This document shows, piece by piece, positions 39,921 through 51,574 of a stretch of 64,000 bases of DNA. The translations under genes and the position numbers were made by a program. Source of the DNA: Ficedula albicollis (lineage: Eukaryota > Chordata > Aves > Passeriformes > Muscicapidae); the NCBI RefSeq assembly GCF_000247815.1, contig NC_021700.1:17141732-17205731 (forward strand), read 5' to 3'. The notes below the pieces were generated by a model that saw only the letters and a program-made list of their open reading frames with translations, did no database searches and had not been told where the DNA came from. How positions within the stretch are numbered: position 1 is the stretch's first letter; each line of letters starts with the position of its first letter.

Positions 39921-42900
39921 AGCTTCACATGGCTAGGATTTAATTTAAAAAATTTAATTTAATACTCATAGAAACATGGAGATATGGGAGGTCTCAAGTT
40001 GGCTTGGTCACCAGAAAAAGTTGATTCCTAATGGCTATAATTTTTTCAGGCAGTAGGAACAAGTTCTGACATATCTTCAGTTTTTGTTGCTCTGTGGCTA
40101 ACTTGTCATCCAGACAGGTTTCCCTGTGTCTTCCAGCCATGACAGTTTCTTATACAAAGAAGAGGAAGATTGTTTTACTTTTTAAACCATTAATTTCCTT
40201 AAGGAAGACAGTGTGGATTTGAAAAGCAATGTCTTAACACTTTGGGCATGTTTGACTCGTCCTGTCTGACTGATCTCTCACTGCCATAACAAACCCGGTG
40301 TGAACACTGTTCTGGTGTGTGGTATTTCAACTCTGAAATTACATTTTGGAAGCAGTCCTGTATCCCACTCCATTGTCCAGACCAACTGAACTGGAGCCAG
40401 TTCACTCTGTGCTGTTACTACCAAAGAATGTTTCAGAGGTTTGGGTGGCCCTGTGGCAGCTGGGAGAGAGAAAGACGTACTCTGAAACCATGAGCTACAG
40501 ACCTCCCCATCTGTAAATGGTGTCCATGGTACTTACTCCCTTTTACCGAGTGTCTTCACTACTCCAGGTCATATACCTGTAGACTGTTATAAGGGAGGTA
40601 CTGAACTTCTACTCTCTTCTCTGCTTGGTGTGTAATAGGTCCGTTAAACCGACCGTTGTCCATTGGCACTGCATATAGTCCCATAGTTCGTTGTACATGT
40701 CCCTAGACAACTCTTCAGATGAGCTCTGTATGGGTAACCCAGCCACCCTGTGTTTTTTCTCCCAGCTGTCAGACCATGTGCTAACCCTGTATACCTTTTT
40801 TAGACTGACCACTGATGAAAGTTCGTTTTCTTGGTGTTACATAGGTAGGACGACTCAGTACAAAAGACACAGATGGCGACAGTCATCTAAAGATCTTGAT
40901 GGCTTGTGTTCACCAAGGACTGCTTGTAGAACAAGAAAAAGTTTCTCCTTCCAGAGGAGCTTTGCTGGTCATCTCAGATCTGTGCAGTGCTGTTGTTCTT
41001 CACCTGGTGCTTCAGGCTGGAATGGGAATTACTTTTCTCTTCAACAGTTTAAAAATGGCAGATCTCATCTGGGCAGGCTACCTCCATGCTTCGCAACTTC
41101 CTCTGGGGTACTGTCAGCACCAATAAAACCTGTGCTCTTGTTGAAGACTGAGTCTAGTGATGTGATGGTTGAAAGAAGTAGCTGGTCCTGGAGGCCTACC
41201 TTTGTTGCCATCATATGAGTGTGTCTGAGTTGGCTCTGAGAGCAAAAATAGGGCCAGGTATGTGGAGTGCCAGTATTACTTTCCAAATTGCATTCAGGCT
41301 GTCTCAGGCTTCTTTAAAAATATGTCCACTCCACAGGGAGTTTCAAAATAGAAATTCTTCACTGCAGCATCGCTGGAGTGAAAAGGAAACAGAGAGGAGT
41401 TGCTTCAAAACAGAGTTAGCCTGTGTTCTGATGGTCAGTCCAACTTCTGTCTGGGAGACCTAGAAAGGATTGTGGGAGGCGGATAAAGAAGACAGACAAA
41501 GGAATGTTGGCAGAAAAGGAAAAAAATGTTCAAAGGAAAGAGAAGGGAAAGAGTGGCTCTCTCCCTTGCTGTCTGCTCTGCAGGTGGTAGGTATGTGACT
41601 TGGATAGAGATACTAGAAAGAAGAGTGTCGTAACAAATTACGGAAGAGGTTTCACTGATCATTTATTTTTACAGTCCGTCAGTGTTTCTCCTAAAGCTAG
41701 GATAATCCAGAGACCTTAAAATTACTTCATAGGCAGATCCCCAAGCTGCTGATGGCAGTCCTGCTCCCCTTCAAAAGAGATTTTCTCCCCTCTTTCTCAT
41801 GGTCACAATGAAGTGTGATTTTCCAAGGTTCTCCATTTGTATTCTTTGCAGAGAGCAATACTTTTATTATTACATACTCTGCTTCTTCTGCAAACACTTT
41901 AGCTTTTAAACACAGCGTGTCTGGTTTATTTTGGCTTCCTTTCTCTTTTTACCCAACATATTAGAAAAACAGGCATGTATCTCCATTGCACTCTGTATTC
42001 ACAGAACACTGATCTGTGCCATTTTGCATCTTCTGCCACTGTTGATTTTGTGCGATAATTGAGAAACCTTTGTGGCAGACATTGACCAAAGCACTCTAAA
42101 GCTACAAAAGCTTTGTTTTCCCAGTGTTATCCCAAGTTTCTCATTAAAAGTGGCTGAGCCAAATCTCATTCAATTCTTGCAATGAGATCTCAGGCCTAAA
42201 CACTTACATAGTTGGTTTCTGGTGATCAGCCTGCCTGCAGAGACCTCCTGCTGCATCCTCAGTCCTAGTGATGTGACACCACTGAATCCAGTTGAACTCC
42301 AGTGTTTGAAAACTGCTGACAATGAGGGCAGCATCAGACCCACCTAACTGTGTGTGTTTTACATCTGTCTGTAATTTTTTCCACCCCACACCTGACTTTG
42401 TTTTCACATTTGTACCACTGATGCTTATAAAGTGTAGTGCTTGATAGGTCAAGATAGATATTTTGTTGTTGCAGTTATTAAAGAATTTAGAGTTTTGAAA
42501 GATAGCTGTCAGTTGCTTTCCTTTATGTGAATATTGTTTTTCATATAGAGAAAACAGGATTAGTCATTTGATAGCTGACATTTGAGTTGTGTGTTATTGC
42601 TGTCTTTTTCCCTTGAACACGATGCTTCACAAGTACCTGTTGCTGTGACAATCAAAATCCATCTATTGTAAAAATGTCCTTAACACTTGGGTTTGCTTGA
42701 GGAGGTATTAATCCTCTGCCTGGCAGTCAAATAGGAATTTTTCTGGTATGGGTACCCCAGGAACTGTATTTCACAGTGCTCAGCATTCTTTGAATGCAGC
42801 ATGACTTCAGAAACAGACCCATTGAAAGCACTACTTTCCCTGATATTTAATCTTCTTTATAGAATATACCCCCATCTGTGTCGCAGTCATCAAAGGGAAA

Positions 42901-45900
42901 GTAATAACAAAGAGAGAAACTTACTTCTTCTGTTAGTCTCCTCCTTTGACAGAATCACAATGCAGAGAGTGCATAGCTGATCTCTCCATCTCCCAGCAAA
43001 AAGAATTTCCTTTGTGCTTCCAGTCCCCTTACCTGAAAGTGTTCAGCAGTCAGCACCTCCTTCCAGTTCCAAGATAAATTGCTTCATGGCCAATTGTTTT
43101 CAAAAAGCTGACATCTTGTTCACCTGTCTTGAAAATGGAGTTATGAGTTGTACACATCTTAACCAATGAGTTTAACATCTTGTCCCTGTCTCGAAACTTA
43201 ATATTCCCCAATTGCTGCTGTTTTGGATGATCAAACTAAATGTTTAACACTTCCTTCATTGTGTTTATTTTCAGTGGAAATACTTGCAATTAAATGTCAG
43301 TGTTGCCAAAGAAACCACAAAGTCACCGGTTATTTCTGTCTGTGAAATCACAGAGTAACCATATAATCTTGTCTACGCTGGCTAGTGAGAATAGGCACAT
43401 GCTAGCACCAATGTGACAGACACCACTGCAGAATTAGGCAGAGGAAACTTCTGAATTGTGAAAGGAGGTGCCTTGGAGACCACTGAGACTTAGGAATAGA
43501 TGTCTGTTAATTAATCAGTGGAATTTTTACATTACAGTAATTTGCTTTTCCACAGAGAACTTGTGAAAACTTATAACATACTAACTGGATCCGAAGTCCA
43601 GCTGAGATAGAAATTGCCTCAGTTCTGCTTCAGTGATTGTAGCAATGATGATTTATACCATCTGAGCATTTAAGTTGATGTTGCTGTTCGTAACCATGGT
43701 GAGAAAGGTATATTCCAGTGAGCTGAGTAACACAGAATGCTGGAATTTTAATTATTTTTCTGTTTCTAGTTTCTCACTTTCTCTCAGTCTTATTGATTTT
43801 ATAGCAAGAGCAAAAGTAATATGAAAAACATACAAAAATTCAGAGAAAATATTTTGTTTTTTGTTTGAAACTTTTACAGACTTCACTTACTGAAAAACAC
43901 AGTAAGTTGGTAAGTTTGAATGTAAATATTTTGTTAAATTTGGAAATATTACCCACTCTTCTTGTCAAGAGATCTAAATCTTAGATTCATTTTCCAGTGT
44001 GAATGTGATTCATTCCTGATGTTTCAGATGACTCATCCCCTATTCTTACCTTGTCTTCTTCAAATGCAAATGGGAAAATATATGCAGCCTCTGTCTAATT
44101 CTCAGGCCTGTTTTGGTACGTAAGTAAATGTGTTTTAAGTTACTACATATTTTAATAAATTCTTACGAAGCATGCAAGGCAATCACATTGTTCTTGCAAC
44201 AATGTGAATAATGTTTGGATTAAAGTTATGGCATCTTTGTTATCAATTTTCTGGACACACTAAGAATAGTCAAATAAGCAGTTAGCTCTGAAGTGTCTTA
44301 GTTATATTCTTGTAGGATGATGAGAATGATTTTATCTTTCAATTAGAGAGCTAACTCGTGGAATATTTTGGATCTACTTTGGAAAAGTGTTGAAAATGTG
44401 GTGAAATTAAGTATTTTATTAGATCCATTAACATAATGTTTATTTCATTTTCAGCAGCACTGGAAAGCAAGCTTAGTGAAACAGAGTTTGCTTGCATATA
44501 GTCGTGCAAATGAGTTTTCCCATTTTATCACAACAGAATGGATTTCTTCTTTGTCAGGGGATAGCAAGGAAAAGAAGCATCCTTACAACTTTTTAACTTT
44601 CATTTAGCTGAGCTTCATCTTAAACATGCCTTTTAACCTTGGTTTTTAACCCTAGTAATCACTTGAAAGAATATCTTTAAGAGGTTGTCAGCCAAAATTA
44701 GCTCTATTGCAAACACTACGTCCCCTTCCCATCCAACTCTGGCAAATGTTTCCCTTCCTCTCTTTCTCTTGTCATCCAGCCATGTCATCCAACAGAACTA
44801 AAGGCTGGGATCTGAGAGTATACAGGAAGGCAGCTGGGGAGAGAGGAGATAAAAGCCTGGATAGGACAGAGATGTTTTCTCTTGTTCCTTATATACTTTC
44901 TAAGCATCCTGTCTGACTATAGGGGAAAGACACCCTATCTGTCAATTAGCTTAACGTCTTTTAAAATGGTGTCTTTTTCCTAACTGGTATTTCGAAAACA
45001 GTAATGACAATTGATAGCCCTTAAGTGTCATTTTGAAAGAACATTTAGAACAGTCTATTTGGAAACTTCAGAATTATGTGTCTTGAGTTTTCTAGAAATA
45101 AATAAATGGTTTCCTTTTCTTACTCTGAAACTGTTTACAGAACCAACCTAACCTGTACTGCTATCTCCATCCAACCGTAGACGTGCGTTTTTTTTAACAA
45201 ACTCAATGCCTGTGGCCTGCTCTAATGCTTTTTCAGATCCCAAATATCATCTGCCACCTGCCAACCATCGACATACGTCTTGATAAACAGTGTTTTTCAT
45301 TTCATGTGAACTGGATTGTTCTTGTTTACACCCAGCAGTATAAAACAGCCCCTATTGTCCATTGTTCCCTTATGTGCTCTCAGAAAACCGATTTGTTTCT
45401 GGCAGCCTTCTCTTCAAGGAATGTGATGCAGAGTACAGATAAAAAGTGCAAACATCTGTTAAGATGACTGGCATTATTCTGACAACAGTGTAGAAATTGT
45501 CTGCTTGGGAAGGCAGGCAGGCAGGCACAGCCAGACAAAATTAACTGTATCTTAAATGTGCAGTGGATATGTTAAAACATAGGCTTTAATTCCAGGAGAA
45601 TTAAAGCAACTGTGCAAAGCCTGCTGCTTATTTCCTAGGCTTGCTGTTCAAGGCAGCGTGCACACACTGATTCCTTCAGCAGGAGCTGACATTTACATAG
45701 ATGCTATGCTCCAGTGTACTTTTAAGGAAAATAGTTTGGATAAAGGCAAAAATTCCCCAGAGTTCTTCACATATTCATTGTTCTTGGAAGCTTTAACGAA
45801 TGTTTGCAATCCTAGAAGCTGGTACCTGACACAAGTGTTGATGCTTTATTTCAGCCCTGAGTGATAGTGGAAAGTCTCTCCAATCATCAGTGCTATTTCA

Positions 45901-48006
45901 GGCAACACTAAGAAAATTCTTTATGTTTTACAGTTCAAGCTTTGACCTGACCTGACCCTGCTTAACTTTAATATCTGACCAGCAGGGTCTGATATTATTT
46001 TTTCTGTATCTAAGAGTTGAGTGTATATTTAAATGCATTAGGCCGCTACTATCAATATTGGTCCTCTGATCAAAGATAAACTGTTTATTTGACTTTTACA
46101 CAGCTGATTTTGACTCAGCAGTCCTAAAAAATATTTCTGAAGGAAAAAATTACTGAAATCTGAGATCCTATGGGTTTTTTCATTTCTCACTAAAATATAT
46201 TTTTAATAAGGACCTAGGAATCTTCAGTGGTGTCTGCTGAAAGGCCCTTCTCTGCTTCTCCAGTGAAATTTTTTTCTCATTATTGCTGGCGAGATTCAAC
46301 AAAATAATGTTCTCCAAAGAGACCAGCTATTACTCTTCATTCCATTGTCTTTCTCCTGGTTTATTTTCAGTTTTATTATGTAAAATGCAAGAATCCTTCT
46401 GGATGCTTTCAGCAAATTAAGTGTCAAATTCCCTAAACTGCAGAAAGCAGAAATAGCCCTAGAGAATCTTCTGAAAGACCCCAGCACTTTCATAAAACAA
46501 TCAAAATGAGATAACTGGCATGCAAACCAGGGAAAGACTCTCCCATCACTGATGTTTCTCTGGGCTGCACAGGGATATCAGGTTGATACTTTGATAGATT
46601 GCAATCTGTTTTCAGCAGCTGACCCAGACATAACATCATCATTTCCTGATTATATTGATATGTGTTTCTATTATTTGCTTATTTTGCGCCTTGAGAAACA
46701 ATTCCTTTTTGTTGTTAAACTGTAAACAGCATAGCAAGGCCTCATATTAAATCATAATTATTTACCATGCTGTTCACGCACCTTTGTCCCTGGGGAATGT
46801 GGTGACGTGAATTTACAGGAAGATCGGGGTATTTCTCACCAACAGTTTCCTGTTATTGATATGCTTTTGTTTAGTTGTGATCTTTTTTTTACTCTTTCAG
46901 GTTCTCAGGGGAAAAATAAACAGGCACATGACATTAATCACAGTCCTTGGGTATCGTATTGGGAGTCTCACAAATACTTTCGATGTGGAATTGTGAACTA
47001 GGTTTGCATCTTTGGAAAACACCAATGACAGCTTATTGTTTGCTAGTACTTGCTCTCCTATTCTGGTAAATGATTCCAATAATTCTTTAAAATTCTTTTG
47101 TGATTGTGTTCCTTTTTAGATGCCAGAAAGGTTCAAAAGTTTATGAAGACAACCTTGAACCGTTTGCATCCTTGTGTGTAGATTTGCATAATTGGGCCAA
47201 GTTTTCATTTGAGAGAAAATACGGATCACATAAGAGACACAGAGATAGTTCGAAAATCCAGAGTCCTTTCAGCAAATACTATCAAATATGGCCAAAAATG
47301 TTTTCTTTAAGACAGTTTGCCAAGTTATTTTCTTTAAGAATATATGAAGCCAATACTCTTTCTGGAAAAAAAATATTCTATAAATTGTATTTACCAGTGT
47401 GTCAAAAGTCAGCAGTATAATTACCAGGGTAGTTATCTAACATACCTAAAATGTAGCTCCTAAATATTTTTCAGTGGTTTTGACTATCCTACTTTTTGTT
47501 TGTCTCTATGGATATGTGGTACACTCCTACAAAAAAAACCTTTGCAAAATATCTTGATTTTGCAATAAGCAATTGCAGTAGAAAAGTGCAGTAGAACAAC
47601 CAAGAAATTTAATAACAAACCAAACTTAGGGCAGTTTAGATTTTTTTTCTTCCAAAGCATTGCAGAAATATTGTGGTTATAGGCAAAATGTCATCGTGTC
47701 CCAGAAAACCCACACCAGGAAGGCCACCAAGAGATCTGTTGGCTAAAACACATCATTAAAGTAACTTACAAGTAATGTAGTAGCTATTCAGATTCATTAC
47801 CAAATTCTCAGGATTTAACACTTTTGTTTCATCTTTATTAAATAGCATCATTCTTAGCATCTGTTCTGTAAGATTTAGAGAAAAATCTGAGAGTCAAACC
47901 TGCATGTCCACAACATATTTGTGGCTGTAGATTTATTGTATTTGGTGCTTAGTACTTCAGTGCTGCATTGCAAGTGTTGCTTTCCTTCATTTCTTCTGCT
48001 AGTATT
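39921..48006. other. Intergenic, no gene supported
   Basis: Unique sequence, moderately GC-rich at 40.2-41.7 kb and AT-rich elsewhere. The longest ORF is 175 codons at 40691-41218 on the plus strand, overlapped by 60-80-codon ORFs on the minus strand (40199-40405, 40609-40812, 41065-41286); none is recognisable. Other small ORFs (44707-44916, 47100-47420) are also unrecognised. A short (GGCA)n run occurs near 45512. Confidence 0.45.
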
Positions 48007-48366
48007 AAGGACTAAGAATAAGCTCACAAAAGCTGTACGCGATATAATATTAGCAAAAGATCATAGGATCATAGAATGGCTTCCATTGGGAGGGACCTTA
48101 GAGGTCAACCTGTACTAATCCCTGTGCCATGGCCAGAGATACCTTCCACTATCCCAACTTGCTCAGAGCTCCATCCAGCCTGGTCCAAGGACTAAGAATA
48201 AGCTCACAAAAGCTGTACGCGATATAATATTAGCAAAAGATCATAGGATCATAGAATGGCTTCCATTGGGAGGGACCTTAGAGGTCAACCTGTACTAATC
48301 CCTGTGCCATGGCCAGAGATACCTTCCACTATCCCAGCTTGCTCAGAGCTCCATCCAGCCTGGTCC
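48007..48366. repeat. 180-bp tandem duplication, two copies
   Basis: Copies at 48007-48186 and 48187-48366 start AAGGACTAAGAATAAGCTCA and end CATCCAGCCTGGTCC. I find a single difference, A at 48157 versus G at 48337. The duplicated unit joins unique sequence to the outer end of a CR1 element. Confidence 0.95.
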
Positions 48367-48566
48367 TGAACAATTCCAGGGATGGGGCATCCACAACTTC
48401 TCTGGGCAACCTGTTTCAGTGTCTCACCATCCTCACAATAAGGAATTTATTCCTTATATCTAATCCTTTCAGTTGGAATCCATTTCCCCTTGTTCTGTCC
48501 CTAAATGCTCTTGTAAAAAGTCTCCCTCCATGTCATATACTGAGGTTTTTAACTGCCTTCTCCTTC
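48060..48566 (-). mobile_element. CR1 LINE fragment, 3' end, containing the 180-bp duplication
   Basis: Reverse-complement CR1 signature on the plus strand: TCATAGGATCATAGAATGGC, GGGAGGGACCTTAGAGGTCA, TCCAGGGATGGGGCATCCAC, TCTCTGGGCAACCTGTTTCA and TTTCCCCTTGTTCTGTCCC. The tail end of the element is present twice because of the tandem duplication. Confidence 0.92.
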
Positions 48567-50349
48567 TGAAGTATTTAACTTCTGGATAACATGTAGATGT
48601 TATGTGATTTCTTAAAATATTCAATTGTTCATTTCCAGGCAGGCCATGTAATCTAAATTGCTCTATAAAAAATTATTAAATCCTGCTCTCACTGGATTTC
48701 TGTGAATTTGTCCTCACCTGTAAGCTTAGTCAAATGAGATCTGACTGCTTTTCAGATGAGGAAATTCTAAGAAATGTCAGGTTATTAGGTTGTTCTAGTT
48801 GTGACATTTTTTTCCTCTGCACTTCCACACCTTGAAAGCAAATTTCTTGTTCCATTACTGGATCAGATGTATTTCCTCCCAAAGCTAACAGTTTAAGAAT
48901 TCATAAACTAGGCAAAATACCTTTCTCTTTGTGGGGGAAAAAAAATTTAAAAACTTACTAATGATTTATTAAGCAGGTTATAGCAAAGTTCCCTATCTGA
49001 TCTTTTTCATTAAGTGCAAGTTTCCCTCAAACCATGAAAATGTGCTGTTCCCCTAAGTTTTTCCATTCCAAGAGAAGCTCAAGACTAACGGATAAAGCCA
49101 CCAGCACACCAAGAAGCTCATCTCCCTCTCTCTGGTATCACCCTTCAAGACCTTAGGTGCTGGGATCTCTCCTAGCACATAGTCCTCTAGAAGCCATAGA
49201 CTTAAAGTCCCTCCAGTTTTTTTCTGGCATGTTGCCTTTCTAGCATCACCTGTTGGGGTGTCAGCTCCAAGCTGTGCAATGGTGCACTGTGCCCTGGCAA
49301 TTGTGTGGCCTGAATTAAACCATGGCTTAGTATTCCACTCATACAGCTAATATTCTTTAACCTACTGCCAGACCCAGCTGACCTGGTGAAAATGAACTCA
49401 GATACAGTGTTCTGGAAATTTAGGAAATGCCTAGTTCCCTAGTCATATCCACAGCTACACTCTGAATGCACCCTTTTAACGCAGTTCTTCCTTCCTCAGT
49501 AAGAGTTTAAGATATGAATCTGGATCTTCTATTTAAGTACCACACAGGATGGAAAGTAGTCAGAATTACATTTTATCCAAAATGTTTCAGATTCTTTACT
49601 CCTACTGGTTTGGTGTTTGGGATCAGTCCTCAGGAAAGGGGAATAAAAAGGGTCTGTCATTTTTCTGAGTAATTGAATATTTTATTGCTGTTGTTTCTCT
49701 GTAGTTCTTGCTCTCTGGTAACCACCTCAAGAGTAATTTCCAACAACACGGTGAGGTGCTTGTACTTTCTTATACCTCTCTGAAACCTCAGAAAGTGATC
49801 TTGATATGTTTAACATCTCTCTCTCTCTTTCGTTCCACAGGAAAAAGTTATTTCTGTTGTTGTTAAGTGCCTTTTGAAAACAGAGATGTCAGTCATGATC
49901 ATTACAAAATTATGATCCCAAATCAGAATGCCTTTCCCTCTGAATGGATGCTTTGGCCACTTTGATTTGTGTTATGTTTGACTAACAGATTGCTTTCATA
50001 TATGTCACAATTAGGAGGACAAATGGTCACGATAACAGTCAAAACTAGATATTGAAAGGTTAATGTTAGGTAGAAAAGTTTATTCACAAGCCGTGATCTG
50101 CTTCCAGAAATACCCAAGTTCTGGAAAACTAAACTTTCTCAAAGTTTTATAAAGTTTTTCAAAGTTCATAAGTCTCTCCTGCTTTCATAGTTTAATGTCT
50201 TATTGTAAAATTTTATTTTCACACAGAATATGTGCTTATCTATTCAATCAGCAGCGATTTTACATATTCCTCTACTTCCCTCATGACAACTCTTATCTTT
50301 TCTTCTTCTTACTTCCTTCTGGTTAAATAACAATAAAAAGGTCTTTGAT
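48567..50349. other. Intergenic, no gene supported
   Basis: AT-rich unique sequence with no ORF or repeat that I recognise. Confidence 0.5.
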
Positions 50350-50416
50350 TTCCCTGCCACTGCATTGGAGGTTTGGATGAGATGATTTTGTAGGTCCCTT
50401 CCAACTGAAACAATCC
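50350..50416 (+). mobile_element. CR1 3' tail fragment
   Basis: Contains TTGGATGAGATGATTTTGTA followed by GGTCCCTTCCAACTGAAACA, the terminal block of CR1 elements. The element's tail then becomes the adjacent pentamer microsatellite. Confidence 0.75.
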
Positions 50417-50501
50417 ATCTCATCCCATCTCATCCCATCTCATCTCATCTCATCTCATCTCATCTCGTCTCGTCCCGTCCCGTCCCGTCCCGTCCCGTCC
50501 C

Positions 50502-50503
<2 letters not shown>
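50411..50503. repeat. Pentamer microsatellite grading from CATCT to CGTCC
   Basis: About 18 pentamers. The left part alternates CATCT and CATCC, followed by pure CATCT, then two CGTCT, then CGTCC units, and finally poly-C. The ordered change from unit to unit suggests stepwise mutation and local expansion seeded by the CR1 tail. Confidence 0.9.

Positions 50504-50587
<84 letters not shown>
50504..50587. repeat. Poly-C run (84 bp)
   Basis: Eighty-four uninterrupted cytosines following the CGTCC pentamers, ending at TTCCACTCGCC. It is the shortest of the four runs and the only one of a length that could perhaps be real, but it shares the strand and context of the others. Confidence 0.85.
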
Positions 50588-50779
50588 TTCCACTCGCCAA
50601 CTGCCAAATAATGTACTTTCTTGGTACTGTGTTATGGTTCACTATATCTAATATATATTTGGCTACAAATACTATTTTAACACAGGGTCCAGAAGGATGC
50701 TGTAGTATTTATCTCAGCTGTAAGACTGAGGTAGTGTTCTTAACTCACACAAATGCAGTGCAGAAAACAACTGGTTTTT

Positions 50780-50833
50780 TTGTGGGTCCCTTCCAACACA
50801 GAATATTCTGTGATTCTGTGACTCTGTGATCTG
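50780..50833 (+). mobile_element. CR1 3' tail fragment
   Basis: GTGGGTCCCTTCCAACACAG followed by repeated TGTGATTCTGTG-like units, the end of a CR1. Only the terminal 50 bp or so is recognisable. Confidence 0.75.
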
Positions 50834-51291
50834 TTCTCCCTGGATTCCCTACATAATTTATAGAAATGAAAAAGTTTTTTGAGAGAATCCCTCTTACCCT
50901 GTAGAGAACACTAAGAGTGGGTCAGATGAGTGAGTACAGTTGTTGTGAATTACCTGGGTTTACAATTGTAGAGGTTTAAAAGGAAAGAAAATTACTCTAC
51001 AGCTGTGTGAGCACTTTAAATAAAAATTGCATAGGTGGTAGTTAGAGGGTATTCTGGAGGGCTGAAGTCCAACCTACCCCTCCAGACAAGGCTGCATGAG
51101 GTCAACTACAGCTTTGTGGCTGACAACACAGCCCTGTACTGCCTTGGCACTAGCACACACTAACTGGCCACACTGTTGAGCTCTCTTAGTTGAGACTCAT
51201 ATTATTTGCAGCATATCTCCTTTTGACGTGGTAAGCCCTGCTCAGAACCCTTGTACTGCATGCACATCCCATTCTTGCCTTGGCAGCCTTT
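50834..51291. other. Intergenic, no gene supported
   Basis: Unique sequence with no recognisable feature. Confidence 0.5.
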
Positions 51292-51389
51292 TATCTTTCC
51301 GGGGGGTTTTAGCACTGTTCATTGTCTAGGTGTGATTTATTATCTTTCCGGGGGGTTTTAACACTGTTCATTGTCTAGGTGTGATTTAC
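51292..51389. repeat. Tandem repeat, 2 x 49 bp
   Basis: Units start TATCTTTCCGGGGGGTTTTA at 51292 and 51341. They differ by G versus A in TTTTAGCACTG/TTTTAACACTG and at the final bases. A second, unrelated tandem repeat follows immediately. Confidence 0.92.
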
Positions 51390-51574
51390 CTGTGAACTCA
51401 AGCTCACAGAGGCATCCAGGACACCGTGGGTGCACAGATTGTCACTGAGTTCTACCTGTGAACTCAAGCTCACAGAGGCATCCAGCACACCCTGGGTGCA
51501 CAGATTGTCACTGAGTTCCAGCTCACAGAGGCATCCAGGACACCGTGGGTGCACAGATTGTCACTGAGTTCTGC
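51388..51574. repeat. Tandem repeat, three copies of about 53-66 bp
   Basis: Units contain AGCTCACAGAGGCATCCAG, then GGGTGCACAGATTGTCACTG; AGCTCACAGAGG begins at 51401, 51467 and 51520. The third copy lacks the ACCTGTGAACTCA leader. Copy 2 has two G-to-C type differences (AGCACACCC versus AGGACACCG). Confidence 0.92.

Noticed and set aside
51292..51574. Regular repeats that might suggest a CRISPR-like array
   Set aside because: The units are directly adjacent with no unique spacers, and the genome is avian.
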